Origin: Sporosarcina sp. FSL W7-1349 | GTDB taxonomy: Bacteria; Bacillota; Bacilli; Bacillales_A; Planococcaceae | Assembly: GCF_038003045.1 (NCBI RefSeq) | Contig: NZ_JBBOOK010000003.1 | Coordinates: forward strand, 368,331 to 432,330 | Direction of reading: 5' to 3' | DNA: 64,000 nucleotides | Shown here: positions 8,516-17,760 of the stretch, piece after piece | How the letters are laid out: each line of letters opens with the position of its first letter | Numbering within the stretch: the first letter of the stretch is position 1 | Translations under genes and position numbers: made by a program | Notes under the pieces: generated by a model | What the model was told of the DNA's origin: nothing | Database searches by the model: none | The model's input: only the letters and a program-made list of their open reading frames with translations

Positions 8516-9552
8516 AATGACCGCACTTTCGATTTCATTGCTAATAGTATGAGTAATGGAGCTCCTATGAACGCCGTAACAACACCGACTTCAAGCTCGC
8601 CAGGACTGCCGAGCAATCTGCCGGCAACATCGGATACTGTCAAAATGATGGCTCCCGCAATGGCAGACATCGGGATGACAAAACGCAAGTCAGGCCCAAG
8701 AAGTAAGCGCATGACGTGTGTAGATAAGAGACCTACAAAGCCGATGGGGCCAGCCAGTGCCGTAACGGCACCGCATAAAAGAACAGCTCCCAAAGCGGCG
8801 ATAAGCCGCAGAACGCCCGTCCGTACACCGAGCCCTGTCGCAACATCATCTCCAAGGGCCAGCGCATTCAATGCCGGAGCGGTAAGAATAGCGATCATCA
8901 GTCCAATTAGTAGAAAAGGGGAAAATGTCGTGATCGCATTCCAAGAGGCTGAGCCGATGCTTCCTACCTGCCAAAAGCGAAATTGATCCATTACATCAGA
9001 ACGTGGAATCATGATGGCAAGGACAAGGGAGGAGAGTGCGGCACTTGTAGCAGCTCCCGCTAATACAAGCTTAATGGGGGTCGCCCCGCTGCGCCCTATA
9101 GAGCCGATGCCATAGACGAATAATGCAGTAATAATAGCTCCGGCTAACGCCAACCAGATGTATTGACTTGCTGTACTGATATTTAAAAAGGCAATTCCAC
9201 AAACAACAAATAAGGCAGCTCCAGTGTTAACCCCCAGAATGCTTGGATCGGCAATCGGATTGCGGGTGACCGCCTGCATAAGCGCTCCCGAAACTCCTAG
9301 CGCAGCACCGCTGCATAAACTAAAAACAGTCCGGGAAATTCTTTTTCGAACTACATTCGCCTCATAAGAGTCAGCGTCATAATGAAACAATCCGTTGATG
9401 ACTTCATCAAATCCCATCATTCGGGAGCCAAAAATGAGAGAAGCGATTACGCATAGGCTGAGTAAAACGATACAAATGAAAAGAATTGTCCCGAAGTGCT
9501 TCGGGACATGTATGTGTAGCTGTTTTCTTTTTGAAATGGATGAACTATTCAT
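8512..9552 (-). CDS. Siderophore ABC transporter permease (FecC type)
   Basis: This is the second FecCD permease, about 346 residues, with the conserved coupling stretch GALMQAVTRNPIADPSILGV and multiple membrane helices. A longer reading from a TTG at 9576 is open, but the ATG at 9550-9552 overlaps the stop region of the binding-protein gene and gives a normal N-terminus (SSSISKRKQ before the first helix), so it was chosen. It sits second in the Fur-controlled operon. Confidence 0.92.
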   Translation of the reverse strand: MNSSSISKRKQLHIHVPKHFGTILFICIVLLSLCVIASLIFGSRMMGFDEVINGLFHYDADSYEANVVRKRISRTVFSLCSGAALGVSGALMQAVTRNPIADPSILGVNTGAALFVVCGIAFLNISTASQYIWLALAGAIITALFVYGIGSIGRSGATPIKLVLAGAATSAALSSLVLAIMIPRSDVMDQFRFWQVGSIGSASWNAITTFSPFLLIGLMIAILTAPALNALALGDDVATGLGVRTGVLRLIAALGAVLLCGAVTALAGPIGFVGLLSTHVMRLLLGPDLRFVIPMSAIAGAIILTVSDVAGRLLGSPGELEVGVVTAFIGAPLLILLAMKSKVRSL

Positions 9553-10627
9553 TGATTTTGTCAATCGCTTCTCCAATGAGGTTCAGATATTGATCCATCG
9601 TATAAGCGATGGAAAGCGGATTTGGATTTCCAGAAGCCGCTAAAGGCGTGCCGTTTCCAATGAACACAACGGAACCTCTCTGAATTGCAGGAATTTTGCC
9701 GAGTAAGGGATCAGCTTTTACGGCTTCATATAAATTTTCATCCCCATAACCAATAATAATATCGGCATCGTTCAGTATGTCTGCGTTTTCAGCACTCACG
9801 TTTAATGAGTAGCTAGAAGGGTCGGTAATTTCGTTTGTAACGCTTTCAGGATAATCCATGCCTAGTTCAATTAGAAATGCACCACGGGGATCCGCAGGAG
9901 TATAAAGATGCAGTTTGGACATATCTTTTGCTGAAAAGTTGACCCAGACCACTTTTTTACCCTGCATTTCTGGATGTTTGCTTGCTGCTTCTTGAATGAG
10001 TGTTTCTGTGTCTTTGATGAGTTGTTCGCCCTCAGTTTTCATGCCCATCCCTGCGGCATTCAGTAATACTTGCTCTCTCCATGTAGTCGACCAAGGGCTA
10101 TCTGGATAAGCTACCACGGGAGCGATTTTACTCAGTACATCATAATCCTCCTGTGTAATACCGGAGTAAGCGGCAAGAATAACATCTGGATTTGCATCGG
10201 AAATAGCTTCAAAGTCAAGACCGTCAGTATCTTGGAAAATATTTGGTTGGTCTTCGCCAAGTTCCTTAAGCTTTTCAGCTGTCCAAGGCAAAAGCCCACT
10301 GTCGTCCTGAACCCCGTAATTCGCTGCCGAAAAACCTACAGGTACAACACCAAGAGCAAGGGCGACATCATGATTCGCCCATTGTACAGTTACAACTCGT
10401 TCAGGTTTGCTTTCAATTACAGTTTCGCCAAATGCGTGCTCTATTGTAATTGGATATTCAGAGTTTGAATCCCGGGAAACAGGGGAGTCTGTTTTCGGCG
10501 CATCATTCTCATTTGAAGTTGTACCGGGTGTTGAATTTGATTTTTGACCGGAACAGCCTACTACTAGAATCATAATGATGGCTGAAAGTATAAATGCCGG
10601 TATGGAGATTTTTCGCTTTGATATCAT
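9545..10627 (-). CDS. Iron-siderophore substrate-binding lipoprotein
   Basis: The 360-residue protein has a lipoprotein signal (lipobox VVGC near residue 25), a Ser/Thr/Asp-rich linker, then a PF01497-type periplasmic-binding fold: PERVVTVQWANHDVALALG, followed by DVILAAYSGI and the C-terminal IGNGTPLAASGNP. It would be anchored outside the membrane and hand ferric siderophore to the FecCD pair. It is the first gene of the operon. A GGAAGG site precedes the ATG, and a perfect Fur box lies 135 bp upstream. Confidence 0.92.
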   Translation of the reverse strand: MISKRKISIPAFILSAIIMILVVGCSGQKSNSTPGTTSNENDAPKTDSPVSRDSNSEYPITIEHAFGETVIESKPERVVTVQWANHDVALALGVVPVGFSAANYGVQDDSGLLPWTAEKLKELGEDQPNIFQDTDGLDFEAISDANPDVILAAYSGITQEDYDVLSKIAPVVAYPDSPWSTTWREQVLLNAAGMGMKTEGEQLIKDTETLIQEAASKHPEMQGKKVVWVNFSAKDMSKLHLYTPADPRGAFLIELGMDYPESVTNEITDPSSYSLNVSAENADILNDADIIIGYGDENLYEAVKADPLLGKIPAIQRGSVVFIGNGTPLAASGNPNPLSIAYTMDQYLNLIGEAIDKINE

Positions 10628-10761
10628 TTGTTTATCCTTCCTTTTTTATGTATTGAAATGCAATGAGTACCGATATTTTTTACCGGAAAACTTACTTTTT
10701 GGGCTGAGTGTAAAGTTTAGCAGTAATAGGGGACTGCTATTAGTAGATCTCCTTTCTAACT

Positions 10762-10780
10762 GATAATGATTATCATTATC
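10762..10780. promoter_or_regulatory. Fur box for the siderophore transporter operon
   Basis: GATAATGATTATCATTATC is a perfect 9-1-9 palindrome and differs from the classical Fur consensus only at the central base. It lies upstream of the binding-protein gene and strongly predicts iron repression. Confidence 0.92.
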
Positions 10781-10940
10781 TTCAATATATATTTCAGTTT
10801 TAGTGTTGTCAATATAAAATTATGATTCATTCAATCTGAATTTCCATCACGCTCCATAAAAATTCATCCCTACAGTAGGGGGCACGGTTATCTAGAAAAG
10901 CTTGTAATCAAATTCAGCATAGCTTATAATATCACTTAAT

Positions 10941-10959
10941 GAGAACGATTATCATTATC
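10941..10959. promoter_or_regulatory. Fur box upstream of ferredoxin-NADP reductase
   Basis: GAGAACGATTATCATTATC matches the 19-bp Fur consensus at 16-17 positions. It lies 58 bp before the reductase ATG, separate from the box that serves the divergent transporter operon. Confidence 0.8.
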
Positions 10960-11017
10960 GACGATTAAAAAATTGATTAGAGGGCGGTTCAACGATCTGG
11001 CCCATAAAGGAGCAAAT

Positions 11018-12079
11018 ATGGTTAATTCAGAGCAATTATATGATGTAACAATTATTGGCGGCGGTCCGGCGGGTCTATTTTCAGCATTTTATAGTGGGTT
11101 ACGGGAAATGAAAACAAAAATTATCGAGTTCCAGCCCTATTTGGGAGGAAAAGTGCATGTGTATCCCGAGAAAATGATTTGGGATGTTGGTGGACTTGTA
11201 CCGGTCACAGGGGAACAGCTCATTGAACAAATGATCAAGCAAGGCACGACATTCCAACCTGAACTTGTATTAGGTGAAAAAGTGACCGCTATTAATAAAG
11301 ATGATCAGGGGAATTTTGTTGTGCAAACGTCTGCCAATGAAAAACACTTTTCGAAAACAGTGATCCTTGCAGTAGGAGGGGGGATTTTGAAGCCGTTGAA
11401 ACTCCCGATTGAAGGAGCGGAGCGTTTCGAAGTTTCCAATTTGCATTATACGGTTAAATCGCTAGGCCGTTTCAAAGGGAAAACGGTGTTAATTTCCGGA
11501 GGGGGCAATTCGGCGGTCGACTGGGCAAACGCGCTCGAACCTATTGCTGAAAAAGTGTATTTAACTTACCGGAATGATGTGTTGAAAGGGCATGAGGCCG
11601 AAGTCTCCCGATTATTCAATAGTTCTGTGGAATGCTTCTTGAATACTTCCATTGAAAAACTCATCGCGGCGAATAACCACGAAACGATTGAGAAAGTGGA
11701 GTTGCTATGTGGTAAGGATGGACAGAAAGTACAACTGGCGGTGGATGAGGTTATTATTAACCATGGCTATGAACGTGACAAAGAGTTGATGAACAACAGT
11801 GGGTTCTATATTGAAATGGCAGATGAAAACAGAGTAGCAGGCAGCCCGATGAGTGAAACGTCTGTACCTGGACTTTATGCAGCAGGTGATGTTTTACAGC
11901 ATGAAGGAAAGCTGCATTTGATTGCCGGAGCATTTCAGGATGCGGCGAATGCGGTGAATAAAGCCAAGCAATATATTTCTCCGGATGCGTATGGTTATGG
12001 AATGGTTTCTTCGCATAATGAAATCTTCAAAGAGAAAAACCGTGAATTAATGAAGCAGTTATACGCTGTGAAAAGCTAA
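11018..12079 (+). CDS. Ferredoxin/flavodoxin-NADP reductase, thioredoxin-reductase-like type
   Basis: This FAD/NADPH enzyme of the YumC group passes electrons between NADPH and ferredoxin or flavodoxin. The FAD motif is IGGGPAGLFSAFY (near residue 14), the NADPH motif SGGGNSAVDWA, and the C-terminal FAD contact AAGDV. It lacks the redox CxxC of true thioredoxin reductases, as expected. The ATG at 11018 follows AAAGGAG; an upstream in-frame TTG at 10973 would overlap the promoter region. Iron-responsive control suggests a role in reductive release of siderophore iron or in supplying electrons during iron limitation; YumC-type enzymes are also implicated in IsdG-type heme degradation. Confidence 0.88.
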   Translation: MVNSEQLYDVTIIGGGPAGLFSAFYSGLREMKTKIIEFQPYLGGKVHVYPEKMIWDVGGLVPVTGEQLIEQMIKQGTTFQPELVLGEKVTAINKDDQGNFVVQTSANEKHFSKTVILAVGGGILKPLKLPIEGAERFEVSNLHYTVKSLGRFKGKTVLISGGGNSAVDWANALEPIAEKVYLTYRNDVLKGHEAEVSRLFNSSVECFLNTSIEKLIAANNHETIEKVELLCGKDGQKVQLAVDEVIINHGYERDKELMNNSGFYIEMADENRVAGSPMSETSVPGLYAAGDVLQHEGKLHLIAGAFQDAANAVNKAKQYISPDAYGYGMVSSHNEIFKEKNRELMKQLYAVKS

Positions 12080-12092
12080 GGAAGAAAGAAGA

Positions 12093-12119
12093 GAGGCTAA
12101 TCAATGAATGATTAGCCTC
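12093..12119. terminator. Bidirectional terminator
   Basis: A perfect 11-bp stem GAGGCTAATCA/TGATTAGCCTC with a 5-nt loop lies between the convergent reductase and amino-acid transporter operon. U-runs are weak on both sides. Confidence 0.7.
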
Positions 12120-12127
12120 CTGCTCAA

Positions 12128-12859
12128 TTATGAAGTTTGTTGCAGGAACTTCCGGGTCCGCGGGTTTTGCGGGTGGTCGAGCACGTCGGAGGCCGTCCCT
12201 TGTTCGATGATTTTGCCGTCCGCCATGAAGATGACTTTATCCGCTACATCACGGGCGAATCCCATTTCATGCGTGACGATGATCATTGTCATTTGCCGCT
12301 CCGCCAAGTCTTTGATCACCTGTAGCACTTCCGCAACGAGTTCCGGATCGAGCGCGGACGTCGGTTCATCCAAGAGGATGGCATGCGATCGGACGGCGAG
12401 CGCCCGGGCAATCCCGATGCGCTGCTGCTGGCCGCCCGATAATGTGACAGGATAATTGTCCGCCTTATGGGAGAGCCCCACTTGCCCTAGCAGGTCGAGT
12501 GCGATCTGTTTTGCTTCCTCCGCATTGGCCTGTTTTGAAATGAGCAACGGCTCCATGACATTTTGCAGCGCGTTTTTATTTTTGAATAAATTATAGTTCT
12601 GGAACACCATGGCTGTCTGCTTTTGGAGCTTCCGCGCTTCCTCCCGGCTATACTTTTCGGCATTGAGCGTGGCATCTCCGATTTGGATCATACCGCTATC
12701 CGGTTTTTCCAGCAGATTCAAACAGCGCAGGAGGGTGGATTTCCCGGAACCGGATGGCCCGATGATCGCGACGGTTTCCCCTCGGTTAACTTCGATATCG
12801 ATTCCATCCAGGACGACAAGATCCTTGAATTTCTTCTTCAAATTCTGCACATGGATCAT
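12128..12859 (-). CDS. Polar amino-acid ABC transporter, ATPase
   Basis: The 243-residue ATPase belongs to the GlnQ/TcyC class. Walker A is GPSGSGKST, the signature [15 protein letters not shown], Walker [15 protein letters not shown] and the switch MIIVTHEM. The ATG at 12857-12859 is chosen because AGGAGG lies 9 nt upstream; the open frame extends eight codons further without a site. It is last in an operon of binding protein, permease and ATPase. Similarity of the binding protein to cystine binders suggests cystine import, without proof. Confidence 0.9.
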   Translation of the reverse strand: MIHVQNLKKKFKDLVVLDGIDIEVNRGETVAIIGPSGSGKSTLLRCLNLLEKPDSGMIQIGDATLNAEKYSREEARKLQKQTAMVFQNYNLFKNKNALQNVMEPLLISKQANAEEAKQIALDLLGQVGLSHKADNYPVTLSGGQQQRIGIARALAVRSHAILLDEPTSALDPELVAEVLQVIKDLAERQMTMIIVTHEMGFARDVADKVIFMADGKIIEQGTASDVLDHPQNPRTRKFLQQTS

Positions 12860-12872
12860 AAGCACTTTCCTC

Positions 12873-13544
12873 CTACACTTCATACGGCTTATTCAACCGA
12901 CGCTCCAACATCCCTTGCAAGAAGGTGTAAATAATCGTGAGCATCCAATAAATCAAAGCCACAGCCAAATAGGTTTCAAAATAATTCAGGGAGGCGGAAG
13001 CCATCATTTTCCCTTGGGCGAAAATTTCGGCGACCCCTAATGTGAAGGCCAAGGAAGTCTCCTTCACCAAGCCGATGAAAATATTCCCGGTTGCCGGCAC
13101 CGCATTTCGTACCGCTTGGGGCAACACAATCCGAACCATCGCCTGGAACTTTGTCATCCCGATGGAATGACAAGCCTCCAGCTGCCCTTCATCAACCGAA
13201 TTGATGGCAGCCCGAAAGATTTCAGCCAAATACGCTGCGTTTTTCATACTTAAGCCGATGATGGCGGCTGTCACCGCATTCAAGATGGACAGCGACGGAA
13301 TGATCTGAGGCAATCCAAAGTAAATAAGGAATAGCAAAGCGAGCATCGGAATGGCCCGGAAAAACGAGAGGATGACGGCCGTCAATTGGTAGAGCACCGG
13401 CACCTTGTATTTGGTGATCAATGCCATGATCAATCCGATGAATATTGCAAAAATCATCGATACGACAGCTAGTCCCAATGTCAGCGGGATGTATTTAATT
13501 AAAGTCGGGAACACTTGCAACATGTATTGGATATCAAAATTCAT
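12873..13544 (-). CDS. Polar amino-acid ABC transporter permease
   Basis: This HisM/TcyB-type permease of about 223 residues has five predicted membrane helices. The EAA coupling loop is in [20 protein letters not shown], with the conserved glycine. An upstream in-frame GTG at 13556 is an alternative start; the ATG at 13544 was preferred. A single permease implies a homodimeric channel. The gene lies between the binding protein and ATPase genes of one operon. Confidence 0.9.
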   Translation of the reverse strand: MNFDIQYMLQVFPTLIKYIPLTLGLAVVSMIFAIFIGLIMALITKYKVPVLYQLTAVILSFFRAIPMLALLFLIYFGLPQIIPSLSILNAVTAAIIGLSMKNAAYLAEIFRAAINSVDEGQLEACHSIGMTKFQAMVRIVLPQAVRNAVPATGNIFIGLVKETSLAFTLGVAEIFAQGKMMASASLNYFETYLAVALIYWMLTIIYTFLQGMLERRLNKPYEV

Positions 13545-13571
13545 AACGCTCGGCACCGCCTGCCTGTTTAA

Positions 13572-14387
13572 TCAATTACTTATCTCGACTGTAATATCTT
13601 CTTCGAAATATTTATCAGAAATTTCCTTCAGTGAGCCATCTTCGCGTAATTCGTTGATAGCTTTGTTGATCTCTTCGATGAGTGCGTCATTTTCTTCCTT
13701 TTTCACGAATGGGAATGCAACTTGTTCAATCGTGATCGGCTCGCCGACCATTTTCAATGGCAGATCAATTTTCCCGAGTTCCGCAGAAAGGATATTCCGT
13801 CCGCTCACATACGCATCGACACGTCCAAATTCGACTTCATGAAGCGTGCCATCATGCGCCTCGTATGTCTTAATGTTCACTTCACCGGAAGTGTCGGCGT
13901 TTTCCAAATTTTTTGCATGGTTAGAGCCCAAGACTGCCGCTACCGTTTTCCCTTTCAGGTCTTCGACGGACTGGACGTCGTTATTATCTTCCCGTACTAA
14001 AATTTGCGATCCGTCATATGCGTAGGGACCAGTAAAATTGAATTTCTCTTGGCGTTCTGCATTGACAGCGACCTGATTGGCGACTGTATCGATTTTGCCG
14101 GTTTCCAGTTGGCCCATCAATCCGCTAAAATCGGAGAGTTGCCATTGGATTTCATATCCTAATTTTTCAGCGACCTTTTCCATAACTTCCACATCGAATC
14201 CTTGCAATGTATCGTTTTCTTTAAAAGAGAATGGATAGACTAGTCCAGTAGTTCCGACTTTCAATACTTTTTCTTCGGCTTCTGCTGAAGTGCTCGTTCC
14301 TTCGTCTTTCTTTCCACAAGCTGCGACCGCCAGCAGCAGAATGATTGAGAAGAGTGTAAGTAGGACTTTACGATGATGCTTTCTCAT
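13572..14387 (-). CDS. Amino-acid ABC transporter substrate-binding lipoprotein (probably cystine)
   Basis: The 271-residue family 3 solute-binding protein has a lipobox AVAAC near residue 24, then LKVGTTGLVYPFSFKEND, the start of the SBP_bac_3 fold. Conserved DTVANQVAVNAERQEKF follows. The opening resembles TcyJ/TcyK cystine-binding proteins, where the ligand carboxylate is held by an Arg in the NAERQ region. The ligand call is by resemblance only. It is first in its operon, with GGAAAAAGGAAATG before the start. Confidence 0.85.
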   Translation of the reverse strand: MRKHHRKVLLTLFSIILLLAVAACGKKDEGTSTSAEAEEKVLKVGTTGLVYPFSFKENDTLQGFDVEVMEKVAEKLGYEIQWQLSDFSGLMGQLETGKIDTVANQVAVNAERQEKFNFTGPYAYDGSQILVREDNNDVQSVEDLKGKTVAAVLGSNHAKNLENADTSGEVNIKTYEAHDGTLHEVEFGRVDAYVSGRNILSAELGKIDLPLKMVGEPITIEQVAFPFVKKEENDALIEEINKAINELREDGSLKEISDKYFEEDITVEISN

Positions 14388-14654
14388 TTCCTTTTTCCTC
14401 CAATATTTTTATTTCTATAAGCAAAACTATTCAGTTAACTGGATGTAATTATAAACAATCAATGTATACCTGTCAACTAAGGATTTGGTAGAAAACATGA
14501 ATGAGAGCGCTTTAATTGCATTTTTGGAGAAATTTTAAAAGAAAAAAGAAGAAAATATCCATTCTCCAAATTGTTCCACATTCTTTATTTCTTCGTAATG
14601 GTAAAATAGAACAAAATTGGATGTTGTGATAAAATAGAGTTGGGTGATCAAACA

Positions 14655-14948
14655 TTGAGCAAGAGAAATAGAAATGGTTTGTCTGATGAGGAACTAGAGT
14701 ATATTGATAGCTTACCGAAGCAAAATCCATATGGGTTGGTGGCGATGGTACTTGGCGGCCTTTCCTTCATATTCGGTCCGGTTTATGGGTTTATTCCCAT
14801 CATATCAATCCTTTTTTGCCTTTTAAGCTATAGGACATTCGACAAAGAAAAAGAGGATAACCCTTGGACATTTTACATAGGTTTGATGTTGTCAATAATT
14901 GGCCTTGTTATGTTCATCCGGGGAGAAGTCCATCAATTAATCGTATGA
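14655..14948 (+). CDS. Small membrane protein, unknown function
   Basis: A roughly 97-residue protein has an acidic N-terminus (LSDEELEYIDSLPKQNPYG) and then two or three hydrophobic segments (VAMVLGGLSFIFGPVYGFIP; FYIGLMLSIIGLVMFI). I do not recognise the family beyond a DUF4190-like layout. The TTG at 14655 has GGGTGAT at suitable spacing; another TTG at 14640 is possible. It lies 12 bp before a universal-stress-protein gene in the same direction and probably shares its transcript. Confidence 0.6.
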   Translation: MSKRNRNGLSDEELEYIDSLPKQNPYGLVAMVLGGLSFIFGPVYGFIPIISILFCLLSYRTFDKEKEDNPWTFYIGLMLSIIGLVMFIRGEVHQLIV

Positions 14949-14960
14949 GGGGGGATTCTG

Positions 14961-15335
14961 GTGGGAAAAAGCATAATCGTGCCGATTGACGGATCGGAAG
15001 CTGCATTGAAGGTGATTCCGTACGCTATCGAATTGGCGGAGTTATATGGAGATGAAATCCAACTGTTGAACATTCAACCGGCACTAAAAGAGTTGGGATA
15101 TCCGGCCATCAAAAAAGCGGGCGAGGTACTGACGAATTCACAAGTGCCCTATTCCGCGAAAATCCGGATTGGTATTGCCGCAATGGAAATCGTGGCGGAG
15201 TCGAGGAGTCCGCAAGTCCGTTACGTCGTGATGGCGATCGGGAAGGGGAGGGAAGAAGCGATTGGCAGCGTCAGCAAGCATGTACTGAAACTAGCGACCT
15301 GTCCTGTTGTCCTTGTGCCCGAACATGCAGAGTGA
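14961..15335 (+). CDS. UspA-family universal stress protein
   Basis: A 124-residue protein starts IIVPIDGSEAALKVIPYAIE, the first strand and helix of the Usp fold, and ends with a short ISKHVLKLATCPVVLVPE-like segment. It is shorter than the usual 140-150 residues. The ATP-binding G-2x-G-9x-G(S/T) loop is recognisable only loosely (MAIGKGREEAIGSVSKHV). It starts with GTG after GAGGGGGG. Usp proteins are small cytoplasmic stress factors of undefined biochemical role. Confidence 0.8.
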   Translation: MGKSIIVPIDGSEAALKVIPYAIELAELYGDEIQLLNIQPALKELGYPAIKKAGEVLTNSQVPYSAKIRIGIAAMEIVAESRSPQVRYVVMAIGKGREEAIGSVSKHVLKLATCPVVLVPEHAE

Positions 15336-15347
15336 GAGAAGAGAATA

Positions 15348-15398
15348 AAAATCCCGCGTTTCTCATCGGCTCATATGCCACGAAAAACGCGGGGTTTT
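15348..15398. terminator. Bidirectional terminator
   Basis: AAAATCCCGCGTTT and AAACGCGGGGTTTT form a 14-bp stem with one G-U pair around a 21-nt loop, between the convergent Usp and diguanylate cyclase genes. Confidence 0.75.
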
Positions 15399-15401
15399 GC
15401 A

Positions 15402-17408
15402 TTACTTCCCAATAGAGTCAGAGAAGCTGACACAATTCCGGCCATTCAATTTCGCTTTATAAAGCGCCCGATCAGCGGCTTCTATGAAATCTGGTGTCAT
15501 GTCGTCCGCTGTGGGGATTGTGGTGGCGACCCCTAAGCTGATGGTCACAAAATCCGCAATCTTGGAACCGATATGCGGAATCTGTAAACCCTCCACCGTT
15601 CTCCGGATTTGTTCCGCAATTTCCCTCGCGCCCGCTTGATCGGTTTCCGGCAAAAGAATGCTGAATTCTTCTCCGCCATACCGGAACACTTTCTGTCCCG
15701 TTGTTTTCAATACCTCATCAATCGCCGTTGCCACTTTCCGCAAGCAATCGTCCCCTAGCTGATGGCCGTATGTATCATTGTACGGTTTGAAATAATCAAT
15801 ATCGAGCATGATCAACGAGAGTGGGGTTCCGTGCGATATCGCATGATTCCATTTGTCCGCCAATTGTCCGTCAAACGCCCGTCGGTTCCCTACACCGACC
15901 AACCCGTCTTTCATCGACAATTCTTGTAGCAGTTCATTGGCATCCTGCAATTGTTGCTCGACCATTTTCCTTTCGGTAATATTGCGCGAGACGATGATCA
16001 ATTGGGATTCCTCGTCCTTTTTGCCTTCCAAGGAGCGGATGGCAGATTCAAACCAGATATACTCTCCGTCTTTCCGCCGGATCCGATAGGTGGAAACGAC
16101 ATAGCCCGTTTCCAGCAACGTGGCATGTTTACGTTGGATCATGTTAATATCATCCGGGTGAATGAAATGATAGCCACTCATCCCGATCATCTCGGCATCA
16201 TCGTAGTGCAAGATTTCTTTACCGGCAGCGGACACATACAAATAGTCCCCGCGCAAATCATGGATAGTGATCATATCGCTCGAATACTCCGTAATCAAGC
16301 GGAAACGTTCCTCACTCACAGCGATTGAATCGATATGGCTTTCAATCAAATCGCTCATACTATTGAAGTCCTTGCACAGCTGTTGCAGTTCTGTCGCACT
16401 CCTGCTGTAAGAGTCTCGATTTACGCGATAGGCATAATTCCCTTTCCCGATTTCCCTCGTTCCGACGAGTACATCTTGGATCGGCTCTTCAATTTGGCGG
16501 GCTACCCAAATCATCAAAGTGTACCCAGCAAAAACGACAAGGAGGATGACCATTGAGAACAACAAGGCCATTCGATAAAAGGGATTATAAATTTTATCCT
16601 TGGAAATTTCCCCGATGATCAACCACTGATTTTGCGGTACCCATCGATAATCCCCAAGCACGCTATCGCCATTCTGGTTCGTATAAAAATGCTTGGCCGG
16701 GGGCTCATCCTCCAATGCCCTACGAAAGATGGCAGAATCCAATTTTTCGCCAATCTGCCCTTGCCGTGATTCGGTGATCAGTGTCCCATCCCGGTTGACG
16801 AGATACGTCTCCTGGTTGTCATCATGGAATTGCGCCATGATCTCATTAATTGTTCGAATAGGCACGGATCCGAATATCAATCCTAGGAAGGTGCCTGAGT
16901 AATCATAGACAGGGGCTGAGAAAATGATGATTGGCTCGTTCGATTGACGACCGATGAGCATATCTGAAATGTACGCTTTCCCTTGTTTCGCTTTCAGATA
17001 ATAATCCCGGTCGGATACATCCACCTCGCCGGCTCCTTTCGTACCAATGACGGTTTTTCCGGCTCGGTTGACATAAACGATACCACTGAATTCGGAGTGA
17101 TTATCGTGAAACGCGCGCAGCGCTTCCTCCGTTTTATTCGTATCACCATCCCGTATGGATGGCAATTCGGAGATGAATCGGATATCCGCCAACCTATCAA
17201 CGAACCAATCCCCGACGACGACTTGCTGAAGATCGATCATCTTGCTGATAACCTGGCGGGCATCCTCCCGTTTATGGGTTTTCCCTACCAAGAAAAACGG
17301 AATGGACGCAAGAAGGACCAATACCGCAATCATGCAAATGAACCAAAAACGCAGTCTTCCTTTTAAAGTGGAGATATCGAATCGTTGAAATAGACGCTCA
17401 ATAGACAT
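15402..17408 (-). CDS. Membrane diguanylate cyclase with dCACHE, HAMP, PAS and GGDEF domains
   Basis: The 668-residue sensor enzyme would make cyclic di-GMP. In order: TM1 near residues 22-42, an extracellular double-CACHE sensor (about 45-280), TM2, a HAMP linker (EIGKGNYAYRVNRDS), a PAS domain (ITEYSSDMITIHDLRGDYLY), and a GGDEF domain. The active loop is GGEEFSILLPE, in which the Glu-Glu variant (GGEEF) is competent. There is no EAL domain. The ATG at 17408 gives SIERLFQRFDISTLKGRL; an in-frame ATG at 17441 lacks a ribosome site and abuts a terminator-like hairpin. The ligand sensed by the CACHE domain is unknown. Confidence 0.88.
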   Translation of the reverse strand: MSIERLFQRFDISTLKGRLRFWFICMIAVLVLLASIPFFLVGKTHKREDARQVISKMIDLQQVVVGDWFVDRLADIRFISELPSIRDGDTNKTEEALRAFHDNHSEFSGIVYVNRAGKTVIGTKGAGEVDVSDRDYYLKAKQGKAYISDMLIGRQSNEPIIIFSAPVYDYSGTFLGLIFGSVPIRTINEIMAQFHDDNQETYLVNRDGTLITESRQGQIGEKLDSAIFRRALEDEPPAKHFYTNQNGDSVLGDYRWVPQNQWLIIGEISKDKIYNPFYRMALLFSMVILLVVFAGYTLMIWVARQIEEPIQDVLVGTREIGKGNYAYRVNRDSYSRSATELQQLCKDFNSMSDLIESHIDSIAVSEERFRLITEYSSDMITIHDLRGDYLYVSAAGKEILHYDDAEMIGMSGYHFIHPDDINMIQRKHATLLETGYVVSTYRIRRKDGEYIWFESAIRSLEGKKDEESQLIIVSRNITERKMVEQQLQDANELLQELSMKDGLVGVGNRRAFDGQLADKWNHAISHGTPLSLIMLDIDYFKPYNDTYGHQLGDDCLRKVATAIDEVLKTTGQKVFRYGGEEFSILLPETDQAGAREIAEQIRRTVEGLQIPHIGSKIADFVTISLGVATTIPTADDMTPDFIEAADRALYKAKLNGRNCVSFSDSIGK

Positions 17409-17441
17409 ACTATTCACTTGCCTTCCGTGGAAAAATTGCAT

Positions 17442-17470
17442 AAAAAAACCAACCGCGTGAAGACCGGTTG
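17442..17470 (-). terminator. Terminator-like hairpin in the leader of the diguanylate cyclase gene
   Basis: On the minus strand, CAACCG, a 9-nt loop and CGGTTG are followed by GG and seven T's, ending 34 nt before the cyclase start. A terminator upstream of a gene in the same direction suggests transcription attenuation. No known riboswitch class (c-di-GMP I or II, preQ1) was recognised in the 80-100 nt before it. Confidence 0.4.
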
Positions 17471-17604
17471 CAATTACGTAGTGCAGAAGTAGGATTTTTT
17501 GATTAATGATACCTACAGGTCGTCAATTTATATAACTTATTCTCTATGTTAAATGATAAGATTAGAAGTTTCAAACATAAATTGGCATTTGGAAAGAGGG
17601 AAGA

Positions 17605-17715
17605 ATGATGCTTGGAGAAATAGGAAAGATTGCTAAACCGTTATTCTATTTTTGGACGTGGGGGAGGGGCGTGCCCATCCGGAATGATAAACGCAACCCA
17701 GATGTGTTCAAATGA
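17605..17715 (+). CDS. Possible 36-residue protein, unknown
   Basis: An ORF starting at tandem ATG codons reads MMLGEIGKIAKPLFYFWTWG and then a basic, proline-containing tail ending NPDVFK. GGAAAGAGGG lies just upstream, and a strong terminator begins 4 bp after the stop, the organisation of a real small gene. Codon use is plausible. I do not recognise a family. It could be a small membrane-associated peptide or chance. Confidence 0.4.
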   Translation: MMLGEIGKIAKPLFYFWTWGRGVPIRNDKRNPDVFK

Positions 17716-17717
17716 AA

Positions 17718-17758
17718 AAAACCTGCCCAAGCAGCAAGAATAGCTGCTTGGCAGGTTT
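17718..17758. terminator. Terminator between the small ORF and the polyamine operon
   Basis: AAACCTGCCCAAGCAGC pairs with GCTGCTTGGCAGGTTT with one bulge. It abuts the stop codon of the last polyamine gene (minus strand) and follows the 36-codon ORF (plus strand). Confidence 0.8.
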
Positions 17759-17760
17759 GA

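Noticed and set aside
14388..14654. S-box or T-box riboswitch upstream of the amino-acid transporter
   Set aside because: No conserved riboswitch core sequence was found on the minus strand.
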